From the NCBI GenBank assembly GCA_011524845.1, contig WTJL01000007.1:1-20966 (forward strand): DNA of 20,966 nucleotides, written 5' to 3'. Below are positions 7,383-14,981 of the stretch, piece by piece; the stretch's first letter is position 1, and each line of letters opens with the position of its first letter. Source of the DNA: Flavobacteriales bacterium. GTDB taxonomy: Bacteria > Bacteroidota > Bacteroidia > Flavobacteriales_D > Sanyastnellaceae. The position numbers were made by a program, and so were the translations under genes. A model generated the notes under the pieces. It made no database searches. It saw only the letters and a program-made list of their open reading frames with translations, and had not been told where the DNA came from.

Positions 7383-8963
7383 ATGCTCGATGCCCCCATC
7401 ACCACCGTTTCACCGGCGCGCACCGTGCGGCTGGTTCTCGGCGATCAGCTGAACGCGTCGCACCCTTGGTGGAGTGACTCCGACGACCAGGTGCTCACCG
7501 TGATGATGGAGTGCCGGCAAGAAACCGACTACGCCCAACACCACGTCCAAAAGGTGCTTGCGTTCTTCTTGGCCATGCGTGAATTCGCCAAATCGCGCAT
7601 GGAGGAGGGACACAGGATGCACTACCTGCCGATTTCAGGCGCACACGCCACGCGCCCCATGATGGAGGTGTTGGCCGAATTGGTTCAAGAGACTGGCGCG
7701 AAAGCGGTTCGGTTTCAAGCCCCAGACGAATGGCGACTCGACGAGATGGTGCAGGAAGCGGTGGCGTCGTGGCCGGAGGCTTACGGAGTGACAGTTGCGG
7801 TGGACGACACCGAGCATTTTTTGACCTCACGCTCCGACCTCGCCACCCATTTTCAAGGAAAGAAGCAGTACCTCATGGAGTCGTTTTACCGCATGATGCG
7901 GAAACGGCATGACGTGTTGCTCGACAGCGCCGGTCAACCGGAAGGCGGCAAGTGGAATTACGACGCCAACAACCGAAAGAAGCTGCCCAAAGGCCACGTT
8001 CCGCCGTCTCCCCGCCTGTGGGAACGGGAGGTGTCGTCTGTGCTTGAGGAGATGAAGTCCGCCGGGGTGCAGACGGTCGGACGGGTGGACGCAGCCCGGT
8101 TTGGATGGCCTGTGACCCGTGAAGAGAGCCTGGAGTTGCTGGACATTTTTGTGGAGGAGCTGCTGCCGCGTTTTGGAGATTTTCAAGACGCGCTGACCGA
8201 GGACAGTTGGACCGTGTACCACAGCCGATTGAGCTTCGCCATGAATGTCAAAATGCTACATCCGCGTGAGGTCATTGCCGCGGTCGAGAACGCGTGGCGG
8301 GAACGCCCTGACCACGCCAGCATCGAGCAGGCCGAGGGGTTCATTCGCCAGCTCTTGGGGTGGCGCGAATACATGCGTGGCGTCTACTGGGCGCACATGC
8401 CTGGGTACGCGTCCATGAATTTCTTTCAGCACGACAGGAAGCTGCCGTCGTGGTTTTGGACAGGGGAGACGGGCATGCGCTGCTTGCAGCACGCCATAGG
8501 CCAAACCCTTGACCACGCCTACGCCCACCACATCCAGCGCTTGATGGTGACTGGCAACTTTGCCTTGCTGGCCGGCATCGACCCAGACGAGGTGGACGCG
8601 TGGTACCTCGGGGTGTACATCGACGCCCTCGAGTGGGTGGAAATCACCAACACCCGAGGCATGAGTCAATTTGCCGACGGTGGCATTGTGGGCACCAAGC
8701 CTTACGTGTCTTCGGCCAACTACATGCACAAAATGGGGCCGCATTGCGCCTCTTGTCGGTACAAGCGACAGGCCAAAACGGAAGACGACGCCTGCCCCTT
8801 CAACAGCCTGTACTGGCACTTCCACGCCCGCAACCGCGAATTGCTGGAGCGCAACCCGCGCATCGGCATGGTGTACCGAACCTGGGACAAGATGCCCGAC
8901 GCCCAACAACAAGCCTTGCTGGACCGCGGAGACGCGGTGCTGGCCAACCTCGAAAACCTCTGA
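7383..8963 (+). CDS. Iron-sulfur photolyase (FeS-BCP, PhrB/CryB type)
   Basis: A 526-residue protein of the bacterial iron-sulfur cryptochrome/photolyase family; characterised members such as Agrobacterium PhrB repair (6-4) photoproducts using FAD, a ribolumazine antenna and a 4Fe-4S cluster. The domain opens RTVRLVLGDQLN after a short N-terminal extension. All four expected cluster ligands are present: Cys367, Cys455, Cys458 and Cys471, with the spacing of PhrB Cys350, 438, 441 and 454 at a constant offset of 17. His382-His383 and Trp407-Tyr408 match the PhrB His365-His366 and Trp390-Tyr391 sites at the same offset, so the active site and electron route look intact. It is cytoplasmic. It follows the DUF2256 gene by 27 bases, and the cry-DASH start is one base after its stop. 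Functional (6-4) repair is likely. Confidence 0.96.
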   Translation: MLDAPITTVSPARTVRLVLGDQLNASHPWWSDSDDQVLTVMMECRQETDYAQHHVQKVLAFFLAMREFAKSRMEEGHRMHYLPISGAHATRPMMEVLAELVQETGAKAVRFQAPDEWRLDEMVQEAVASWPEAYGVTVAVDDTEHFLTSRSDLATHFQGKKQYLMESFYRMMRKRHDVLLDSAGQPEGGKWNYDANNRKKLPKGHVPPSPRLWEREVSSVLEEMKSAGVQTVGRVDAARFGWPVTREESLELLDIFVEELLPRFGDFQDALTEDSWTVYHSRLSFAMNVKMLHPREVIAAVENAWRERPDHASIEQAEGFIRQLLGWREYMRGVYWAHMPGYASMNFFQHDRKLPSWFWTGETGMRCLQHAIGQTLDHAYAHHIQRLMVTGNFALLAGIDPDEVDAWYLGVYIDALEWVEITNTRGMSQFADGGIVGTKPYVSSANYMHKMGPHCASCRYKRQAKTEDDACPFNSLYWHFHARNRELLERNPRIGMVYRTWDKMPDAQQQALLDRGDAVLANLENL

Positions 8964-8964
8964 C

Positions 8965-10296
8965 ATGACTTCTTCTCTACGCACCCTCCATTGGTTCCGC
9001 AACGACCTCCGGCTCGACGACAATCCGGCGCTTGACCATGCCCTTCGTGCAGGAGAGGTGGTTCCCGTGGTGGTGATGGATCCGCGGTTTTGGGCCGAGG
9101 ACCGCTGGGGGCACGTCAAAACTGGGCCGTTTCGGACGCGGTTTTGGCTTGAAAGCGTGGCGGACCTCAAAGCGGCCGTCGAGGCGTGTGGCGGCCAGTT
9201 GCTGGTGAAGCAGGGAAAGCCTGAAGACGTTCTGCCTGCGTTGATGGACTCTTGGTCTTGCTCCTCCTTGACGGCCCAAGCCGAGCACACCCCTGAGGAG
9301 CTCGAGATTGAATCAAACGTTGAGGATGCGGTCCGGGCGTCAGGCGGCACGTGCACGTGGGTGGAAGGCCACACGTTGTTCCACCCCGACGACCTGCCCA
9401 TGGACTTGGAAGCGCTGCCCGACATCTTCACGCAGTTCCGCAAGAAAGTCGAAAAACACAGCGAGGTGAGGGAGTGCATTCCTGCACCGACGTCGTGGCC
9501 TTGTCCCGAGGGATTGACCTCCGACGACGTTCCTTCGCTGGCAGAGGCCCTGTCCCAGTCAGGCCAAACCATGCCTCCGTCCGACAGCCGAAGCGTGTTG
9601 CCTTTCAAGGGAGGCGCCACCGAGGCGCGGGCGCGGTTGAAGCACTACTTCTGGGACTCCAAGAGATTGGCGGTGTACAAGAAGACCAGGAACGGCTTGG
9701 TCGGGGCCGACTACAGCAGCAAGTTCAGTCCGTGGTTGGCGCACGGCTGCATCAGCCCGCGCCGCATCGCGAGTGAAGTGTACCGCTTCGAAGACAACGT
9801 AGAGGCCAACGACAGCACGTACTGGCTGGTGTTTGAGCTGATTTGGAGGGACTACTTCCGCTTTGTGGCGATGAAGTATGGCGCCCGCATTTTCCATCGG
9901 AAGGCCTTGAAGCCCGACAGCGCCAACCGCGGCACGCAACGCCCTGCCTTTGAAGCGTGGAAAGAGGGAAGGACCAAGGATGCGTTCGTGAACGCCAACA
10001 TGCGTGAACTCGCACGTACCGGATTCATGAGCAACCGCGGTCGCCAAAACGTCGCCTCCTACCTCGTCCACGACCTTGGCATCGATTGGCGCTTGGGCGC
10101 GTCGTGGTTTGAGCACATGCTGCTGGACTACGATCCCGCCAGCAATGCCGGCAATTGGATTTACGTGGCAGGGGTCGGCAACGACCCTCGTCCCAACCGG
10201 AAATTCAACACCCAGCGACAAGCGGAGATGTACGACGGCGATGGCAGATACCAAACCCTCTGGAGCACCGATGCTTTGGAACTTGACGTACGCTGA
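8965..10296 (+). CDS. Cryptochrome DASH
   Basis: A 443-residue flavoprotein of the cryptochrome-DASH lineage; known members repair cyclobutane dimers in single-stranded or looped DNA and may also signal. The start LHWFRNDLRLDDNPAL (residues 8-23), RTRFWLESVADLK, the FAD-domain SKFSPWLAHGCISPR block and the C-terminal WIYVAGVGNDPRPNRKFN stretch are diagnostic. Unlike the photolyase encoded at 4029, this protein keeps the standard flavin environment: Asn394 and Trp398 in SNAGNW match E. coli Asn378 and Trp382, and Trp375 matches Trp359. I chose the ATG at 8965, one base after the preceding stop, because it places the conserved N-terminus at residue 8. Its 3' end overlaps the next gene by 26 bases in another frame. 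It probably uses folate as antenna, as other DASH proteins do. Confidence 0.96.
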   Translation: MTSSLRTLHWFRNDLRLDDNPALDHALRAGEVVPVVVMDPRFWAEDRWGHVKTGPFRTRFWLESVADLKAAVEACGGQLLVKQGKPEDVLPALMDSWSCSSLTAQAEHTPEELEIESNVEDAVRASGGTCTWVEGHTLFHPDDLPMDLEALPDIFTQFRKKVEKHSEVRECIPAPTSWPCPEGLTSDDVPSLAEALSQSGQTMPPSDSRSVLPFKGGATEARARLKHYFWDSKRLAVYKKTRNGLVGADYSSKFSPWLAHGCISPRRIASEVYRFEDNVEANDSTYWLVFELIWRDYFRFVAMKYGARIFHRKALKPDSANRGTQRPAFEAWKEGRTKDAFVNANMRELARTGFMSNRGRQNVASYLVHDLGIDWRLGASWFEHMLLDYDPASNAGNWIYVAGVGNDPRPNRKFNTQRQAEMYDGDGRYQTLWSTDALELDVR

Positions 10297-10687
10297 CCCC
10301 GACCGCTGGAACGAGGTCTACGCCATTGCGGGAAAGCCTCTGCCTTGGTGGAAACGGTCAGGAACGCCTCGGATGCGGTTGCGCCAAGGCCCCGGGCCAG
10401 TGAACGATCTCATTGAAGAAACGTCCGACGTCAAATGGGCCAACCTGCAGCGGACCCAATCGGGGGCCATCGTGTACTTCCGGGTTCGGTTGGAAGTGTA
10501 TGGCATGCCGTGTCCCGCCCAGCAAACCTCGTGGCAACTTCGGTCGGAGGATGGACGCCACGAACTTCTGTTGGGCCATCCCGAAGGCGTCGTTCTCCTG
10601 GAACTGACATCCACGCCTTCGACGGGCACGCTCAAGGTGTTGGAAGGGGCATTTGGGCCTCAAAGCGTGTCCAAAGTACACGTGTAA
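10271..10687 (+). CDS. Hypothetical protein overlapping the cry-DASH 3' end
   Basis: A 138-residue protein that I do not recognise. It starts MLWNLTYADPDRWNEVYAIAG inside the last 26 bases of the cry-DASH gene, so it is probably translated by coupling. There is no signal peptide, membrane helix or cysteine motif. The first third is Trp- and Pro-rich (KPLPWWKRSG); the rest alternates short polar and hydrophobic runs such as VYFRVRLEVYG and HELLLGHPEGVVLLELT, suggesting a small beta-rich cytoplasmic fold. If the 5' part were not coding, a later start would be needed, but the frame stays open and composition resembles the neighbours. Linkage suggests it is the last gene of the photorepair train, but no function can be named. 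Confidence 0.62.
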   Translation: MLWNLTYADPDRWNEVYAIAGKPLPWWKRSGTPRMRLRQGPGPVNDLIEETSDVKWANLQRTQSGAIVYFRVRLEVYGMPCPAQQTSWQLRSEDGRHELLLGHPEGVVLLELTSTPSTGTLKVLEGAFGPQSVSKVHV

Positions 10688-10702
10688 GTTGTTGGAAACG
10701 TG

Positions 10703-10710
10703 TATATTGC
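10703..10710 (+). promoter_or_regulatory. Weak candidate -7 box before the 97-residue gene
   Basis: TATATTGC lies 46 bases before the ATG at 10757, in the only gap of the plus-strand train longer than 50 bases. It matches the Bacteroidota TAnnTTTG consensus at four of the six fixed positions. No TTG lies at the usual upstream spacing, so this is a weak call. Confidence 0.2.
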
Positions 10711-10756
10711 ATGTCCGGGCTCAACGCTGCCCCCTCAAAAGATTACCTCCGATACC

Positions 10757-11050
10757 ATGATCAAATCTCGCACGATGAATGAGTTGCGTCAAACCCGTGA
10801 CGCTGTGTACAACCCGCCCGCATCCCACGACCAGCGGATGAACGAACGTTTGGTGGGGGACATCTACGTGATTTTGGATTCAGAAGGCCAACCAGCGGTG
10901 GCCTGCGACGACGTGGCTTGCTTGATCCAAGCCCGCCCCGAGTGGTCTTCAGAGGCCATCGAGTCGCACTTCAACACAGGTGAAGAGCGCTACACCGCGC
11001 CCAACGGAGAGGTCGTGCACCACGTGCGCCGCCGCAAGCGCCGCGTCTGA
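10757..11050 (+). CDS. Hypothetical 97-residue protein with a basic tail
   Basis: A 97-residue protein that I cannot assign. It begins MIKSRTMNELRQTRDAVYNP; a second ATG at 10775 is an alternative start. The middle segment DIYVILDSEGQPAVACDD looks like two strands with a turn. The C-terminus ends in a strongly basic run, VRRRKRRV, that might contact nucleic acid or phospholipid. There is no signal peptide or membrane helix. It lies 69 bases after the preceding stop, so it may have its own promoter or be read through from the photorepair genes. Its stop is 42 bases before a strong terminator hairpin, which marks the end of this plus-strand block. Confidence 0.68.
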   Translation: MIKSRTMNELRQTRDAVYNPPASHDQRMNERLVGDIYVILDSEGQPAVACDDVACLIQARPEWSSEAIESHFNTGEERYTAPNGEVVHHVRRRKRRV

Positions 11051-11092
11051 GTTCACGACGATAAGGCCGTTTCACTCAGAGTGTGCGGCATG

Positions 11093-11129
11093 AAAAAGCC
11101 CCGATGCGCATGTCGCATCGGGGCTTTTT
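11093..11129. terminator. Bidirectional intrinsic terminator
   Basis: A perfect 16-bp inverted repeat (11093-11108 with 11114-11129) surrounds a 5-base loop. It has a GC-rich core, GCCCCGATGCG, flanked by five A on the left and five T on the right, so it gives a hairpin plus U-tract on either strand. It lies between the convergent 97-residue gene (plus) and the peroxiredoxin gene (minus, stop at 11149), and would end both transcripts. Confidence 0.93.
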
Positions 11130-11148
11130 GTTGGAGGATGCTCCTGCC

Positions 11149-11781
11149 TTAGTGGCTGGCGAGGTACGCAGCCACACCGTCGTTGGTGGCGGCCATGGCG
11201 TCCTTGCCTTTTTCCCAGTTCGCTGGGCACACTTCGCCGTGCGTTTCGTTGTGGATCCAAGCGTCGAGCACGCGAATGGCTTCGTCCACGTTGCGGCCAA
11301 TCGGGAAGAAGTTCACGAGTTGGTGGCGAACGATGCCCTCCTTGTCAATCAAGAACAACCCGCGGTAGGCGATCATCTCACCTTCTGCGGTCAAGTTGCC
11401 TTCTTCGTCGTAGTCGTACTCACCTGCGAGCACGTCGTAGTTGGTGGAGATGGTCTTGTTGGTGTCGGCCACGAGAGGGTAGGTGACGCCTTCGATGCCG
11501 CCGTTGTCCTTGGACACGCGGAGGTACGCTTGGTGCGTTTCTGCCGTGTCAGTGGAGACGCCCACCACTGCGCAGTTGCGCGATTCAAATTCACCGAGCT
11601 TCTCTTGGAAGGCGTGAATTTCCGTGGGACACACAAAGGTGAAGTCCTTGGGGTAGAAGAAGAGCACCACGTACTTGTTGCCGAGGTACTGATCGAGGGA
11701 AAAGTTGTCGACGATGTCGCTGCCGTTGACGACTGCGGTTTCGCTGAAATGGGGGGCCTTGCGGCCAACGAGAACTGCCAT
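11149..11781 (-). CDS. Typical 2-Cys peroxiredoxin (AhpC/Prx1 type)
   Basis: A 210-residue thiol peroxidase that reduces hydrogen peroxide, alkyl peroxides and peroxynitrite in the cytoplasm, normally recycled by thioredoxin or AhpF. The peroxidatic cysteine is Cys51 in FFYPKDFTFVCPTE, and the resolving cysteine is Cys185 in HGEVCPANW, so it is of the two-cysteine dimer type. In place of the GGLG motif of oxidation-sensitive enzymes it has GGIEG, and the C-terminus ends soon after NDGVAAYLASH without a YF motif, so it should resist over-oxidation. It is transcribed divergently from ppk, with 148 bases between the two starts, and ends at a shared terminator. The family is certain; the partner reductase is not in the window. 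Confidence 0.97.
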   Translation of the reverse strand: MAVLVGRKAPHFSETAVVNGSDIVDNFSLDQYLGNKYVVLFFYPKDFTFVCPTEIHAFQEKLGEFESRNCAVVGVSTDTAETHQAYLRVSKDNGGIEGVTYPLVADTNKTISTNYDVLAGEYDYDEEGNLTAEGEMIAYRGLFLIDKEGIVRHQLVNFFPIGRNVDEAIRVLDAWIHNETHGEVCPANWEKGKDAMAATNDGVAAYLASH

Positions 11782-11817
11782 GGTTCAGGTGTTGGTTTGG
11801 GGATTGATTTTCGCTTG

Positions 11818-11825
11818 CGAAGATA
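11818..11825 (-). promoter_or_regulatory. Candidate -7 box for the peroxiredoxin gene
   Basis: Read on the minus strand, TATCTTCG matches the Bacteroidota TAnnTTTG consensus at all but one fixed position. It lies 36 bases before the ATG, leaving a leader of about 25-30 bases. I see no TTG at the usual upstream spacing. The same 148-base gap also holds an imperfect palindrome, GAATTGTAACATTC (11865-11878), which could be an operator. Confidence 0.4.
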
Positions 11826-11917
11826 ACAGGCGCATCCCGCAGGGGTTCGCATTTGGGCATCAAAGAATTGTAACATTCATTCCACGTTCTCCCCACAATC
11901 GATTGACACATCCCGCG

Positions 11918-11925
11918 CATCTTTG
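11918..11925 (+). promoter_or_regulatory. Candidate -7 box for the ppk-ppx operon
   Basis: CATCTTTG matches TAnnTTTG except for the first base and ends four bases before the ppk ATG at 11930. If used, transcription would begin at or next to the start codon and the message would be leaderless or nearly so. No well-spaced TTG is visible upstream. Confidence 0.3.
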
Positions 11926-11929
11926 CACC

Positions 11930-13993
11930 ATGAGGAAGGCCGACGCGAACACCCTGTACATCAACCGCGAATTGAGTTGGTTGTCGTTCAATGAACGGGT
12001 GCTACAGGAGGCGCAAGTCGGACGGACCCCATTGATTGAGCGCGTTCGGTTTTTGGGCATTTTCTCCAACAACTTGGACGAATTCTACCGCGTCCGAGTG
12101 GCCAACCTGCAACGCGTGTTGATGGTGGACAAGAAGGCCAAAACAACCTTGGGCTTTTCCGTGGCGGACACGTTGGAAGCGGTGGAAGCCCGCATCGACG
12201 GACTGCGCAAGCAATACGACGAGACGTTCCACCACGTCATTGATGCCCTTGAAAAGGAGAACATTCGGTTCGTGCGAGAGGACGAATTGGACGACGCGGA
12301 TGCCGAGTTTGTGTCCACGCATTTCCGTCGCGTGGTGCGCCCAGAGCTCGTCCCAATCATGTTGGGAAGGAAGGTCAAGATGCCGCAGTTGGTGGACGGG
12401 GACGGTTACCTGGCCGTGCGGTTGACGTTTGAGGACGCCAAGGACAAGCTTGCAGTGATTCACATTCCGCGGCACTTGGACCGTTTCCTGACCCTGCCGG
12501 AGCGGGACGGCATGCACCGGGTCATGTTTTTGGAAGACGTCATCCGGCACGCATTGCCCGTCATCTTCCGACTTTTTGAAGCCCAAACCCTCGACGCCTT
12601 CGCCCTCAAAGCGACCCGCGACGCCGCCCTGGACATGGACGACGACGTGGCACGCAGCATGATGAACCGGGTGGAACGCGGATTGAAAAAACGCAAGCAG
12701 GGAGAATACGTGCGCATTCTGCACGACCGCGACATGCCGGAAGACATGCTGGCGGGACTGTTGCGGAAGGTGAAGGTGCCCTCCGCCGCCAGCGTCATCG
12801 CGGGCGACCGGTACCACAACCGCCGAGACCTGATGGGCTTTCCAGATTTTGGACGTCAGGACCTCGTGCACGCCCCGCAACCACCCATCACCCACCCCAA
12901 GCTGCGCCACGCGTCCAGTGTGATGAGCGCCATTTCCGAAGGGGACGTGCTGGTGCATTGCCCGTACCACAAGTTTGTCCACGTGGTGGACTTTGTGAGG
13001 GAAGCGGCCATCGACCCCCATGTCACGACCATTCAAATCAACCTCTACCGTGTGGCCAAAAACAGCCAGGTGATCAACGCGTTGATCAATGCTGCACGAA
13101 ACGGCAAACGGGTGGAGGTCGTTGTGGAATTGGCGGCGCGTTTTGACGAGAAGCACAACCTGAAAGTGGCCAACATGCTTCAGGACGCCGGGGCCATCGT
13201 TCGCATCGGCATTCCCAACCTGAAAGTCCATTGCAAGGTCATCTTGGTGACGCGCCGAAAGCAGGGGCGGGTGAAGCGCTTTGGCCATGTGGGCACAGGC
13301 AATTTTCACGAGCGCAATGCCGGCATTTACGAGGACTTGAGCTTGTTCACGGCCAACCCTAAAATCACGGGGGAACTTGCCAAGTTGTTTGACTTCTTCG
13401 AGAACAGCTTTGAGCGAAAGGTCTACCGAAACCTGTTTGTGAGCCCGTTCTCCACGCGCCGCCGTTTCACCAAGCTCATCGACGAGGAAATGGAGCGTGC
13501 CTCGCGCGGAGAAGACGCGTGGATGGACATCAAGCTGAACAACATTGTCGACGCAGGGATGATCGAAAAGCTCTACGCGGCCAGTCAAGCCGGGGTGCGG
13601 ATACGCATGGTCATCCGAGGCATTTGTGCCTTGCGCGCGGGCGTCGAAGGGTTGAGCGAGAACATCGAGGTGCGCTCATTGGTGGGACGGTACTTGGAGC
13701 ATTCCCGGTTCATGCGGTTTGGGAACGGCGGCAATCCGTTGACCTATGTAAGCAGTGCCGACTGGATGACCAGAAACCTGGACCGCCGCGTAGAGGTCAC
13801 GGCGCCGGTGTTGGACGAAGCCTTGGCGGACGACTTGCGCGTCCATTTCGAGCGCATGTGGTCGGACAACACCCACGCCCGTCGGTTGAAGGCCGACGGC
13901 TCCAACGAGTGGGTGAGTGCACCGCAGGATGCCGGTCAGCTTGTGCAAGCGCAACAGGCCTTGTACCTTGAGCTGAAAGGCAGAGAAGCGTGA
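11930..13993 (+). CDS. ppk1: Polyphosphate kinase 1
   Basis: A 687-residue polyphosphate kinase, almost the same length as the E. coli enzyme. It transfers the gamma phosphate of ATP to a growing polyphosphate chain through a phospho-histidine. The N-terminal domain opens YINRELSWLSFNERVLQEA (residues 9-27). The phosphorylated histidine is His434 in LKVHCKVILVTRR, and the second active-site histidine is His591 in LEHSRFMRFGNGG; both match E. coli positions 435 and 592. The GHVGTGNFHERNA and SSADWMTRNLDRR blocks of the phospholipase-D-like domains are intact. I chose the ATG at 11930 because it places the family's conserved N-terminus at the start; the frame is open further upstream but without similarity. 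Its TGA overlaps the GTG start of the exopolyphosphatase, so the two form an operon. Confidence 0.97.
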   Translation: MRKADANTLYINRELSWLSFNERVLQEAQVGRTPLIERVRFLGIFSNNLDEFYRVRVANLQRVLMVDKKAKTTLGFSVADTLEAVEARIDGLRKQYDETFHHVIDALEKENIRFVREDELDDADAEFVSTHFRRVVRPELVPIMLGRKVKMPQLVDGDGYLAVRLTFEDAKDKLAVIHIPRHLDRFLTLPERDGMHRVMFLEDVIRHALPVIFRLFEAQTLDAFALKATRDAALDMDDDVARSMMNRVERGLKKRKQGEYVRILHDRDMPEDMLAGLLRKVKVPSAASVIAGDRYHNRRDLMGFPDFGRQDLVHAPQPPITHPKLRHASSVMSAISEGDVLVHCPYHKFVHVVDFVREAAIDPHVTTIQINLYRVAKNSQVINALINAARNGKRVEVVVELAARFDEKHNLKVANMLQDAGAIVRIGIPNLKVHCKVILVTRRKQGRVKRFGHVGTGNFHERNAGIYEDLSLFTANPKITGELAKLFDFFENSFERKVYRNLFVSPFSTRRRFTKLIDEEMERASRGEDAWMDIKLNNIVDAGMIEKLYAASQAGVRIRMVIRGICALRAGVEGLSENIEVRSLVGRYLEHSRFMRFGNGGNPLTYVSSADWMTRNLDRRVEVTAPVLDEALADDLRVHFERMWSDNTHARRLKADGSNEWVSAPQDAGQLVQAQQALYLELKGREA

Positions 13994-14937
13994 AGTTTGG
14001 AGCGATCGACATTGGATCCAACGCCGTCAGGCTGTTGATTGCCCGCGTAGAGGAGCAGGACGGTGGTCGAAAGTCCATCGACAAGCTCAGTTTCTACCGC
14101 GTGCCGGTTCGCTTGGGGGCGGATGTGTTCAGCGACGGCGCCATTTCGGAGGGAAAAGTCAAGCACCTGGTCAAGACGATGAAGGCGTTTTGGTACCTCA
14201 TGGATGTCCACGGGGTGGAGTGGTTTCACGCCTACGCCACCAGTGCCATGCGCGAGGCGTCCAACGTGGACGCGGTGGTCAAAAAGGTCCAAAAAGCGGC
14301 CAACATCGCCATCGAACCCATCTCTGGTGACCGAGAAGCGGCGTTGATTTTTGCCAACTTCTCCATGGCCGTGATGGACGACAAGAAAGACTACCTCTAC
14401 ATCGACGTGGGGGGTGGAAGCACTGAATTGACCCTCATCCGAGGGGGAGAGCGGATCAAGAGCAAGAGCTTCCAGTTGGGCACCGTCAGGCAATTGGCCG
14501 GACGCATTCCCGACGGGGAGTGGGCCGCTGTGGAAGCGTACGTGGAGGACTTGAAAAGCGAGGACCGTCCGTTGTACGCCATTGGCACGGGGGGCAACGC
14601 CAACCGGCTCCAGCGTTTGGCCTTGACCCCACGAGACGAGGCCATTCCCCAACACAAGCTCCAAAGCGTGTCGGACAAGCTGTCCGCGCTGTCGGTGGAA
14701 GAACGCCGTCGGCAGTACCATTTGAAGCCAGACCGCGCGGACGTCATCGTCCCTGCCGCAGAGATTTACTTGCGGATCATGGGGCTTTCTGGAGCGTCGC
14801 ACATGATGGTTCCCAAGGTGGGGCTTGTGGACGGCATGGTGCTCCACACCTACGAGGAGTGGAAGGCAGAACGTCAGGCCGCAACAGACAAAAAGGCGAA
14901 AAAGAAAAAGCCCAAAAAGAACAAGGAGGGCCCATGA
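13990..14937 (+). CDS. ppx: Exopolyphosphatase, Ppx/GppA family
   Basis: A 315-residue member of the Ppx/GppA phosphatase family in the acetate kinase/Hsp70 fold. It removes terminal phosphate from polyphosphate or converts pppGpp to ppGpp. The first phosphate loop is AIDIGSNAVRLLI (residues 5-17), and the second is DVGGGSTELTLI near residues 139-150. It is a short form without the HD-type C-terminal domain found in E. coli Ppx, as is common in Bacteroidota. The last 18 or so residues are a lysine-rich tail (KKAKKKKPKKNK) that could bind the anionic polymer. The GTG start at 13990 overlaps the ppk stop by four bases, so synthesis and breakdown of polyphosphate are coupled in one operon. The context favours exopolyphosphatase over pppGpp phosphatase. 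Confidence 0.92.
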   Translation: MKFGAIDIGSNAVRLLIARVEEQDGGRKSIDKLSFYRVPVRLGADVFSDGAISEGKVKHLVKTMKAFWYLMDVHGVEWFHAYATSAMREASNVDAVVKKVQKAANIAIEPISGDREAALIFANFSMAVMDDKKDYLYIDVGGGSTELTLIRGGERIKSKSFQLGTVRQLAGRIPDGEWAAVEAYVEDLKSEDRPLYAIGTGGNANRLQRLALTPRDEAIPQHKLQSVSDKLSALSVEERRRQYHLKPDRADVIVPAAEIYLRIMGLSGASHMMVPKVGLVDGMVLHTYEEWKAERQAATDKKAKKKKPKKNKEGP

Positions 14938-14965
14938 CCCTCCTTGCGCCTTGACCCAGGGTCAA
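14922..14965. terminator. Two adjacent hairpins between convergent genes
   Basis: CAAGGAGGG (14922-14930) pairs perfectly with CCCTCCTTG (14938-14946) around a 7-base loop that holds the ppx stop codon. Next comes the inverted repeat TTGACCC-A-GGGTCAA (14951-14965). The convergent genes ppx and the thioredoxin lipoprotein end on either side. No T-tract follows either stem, so termination is plausible but not proven. Confidence 0.45.
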
Positions 14966-14981
14966 GCGATGCGTTGTTGGC

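Noticed and set aside
8256..9620. A 454-residue minus-strand open frame across the FeS photolyase and cry-DASH genes
   Set aside because: It spans two real plus-strand genes and their junction and has no coherent protein features.
12002..13588. A 528-residue minus-strand open frame opposite ppk
   Set aside because: The protein is rich in His and Val from antisense codons and has no recognisable domain; ppk covers the same bases with full conservation.
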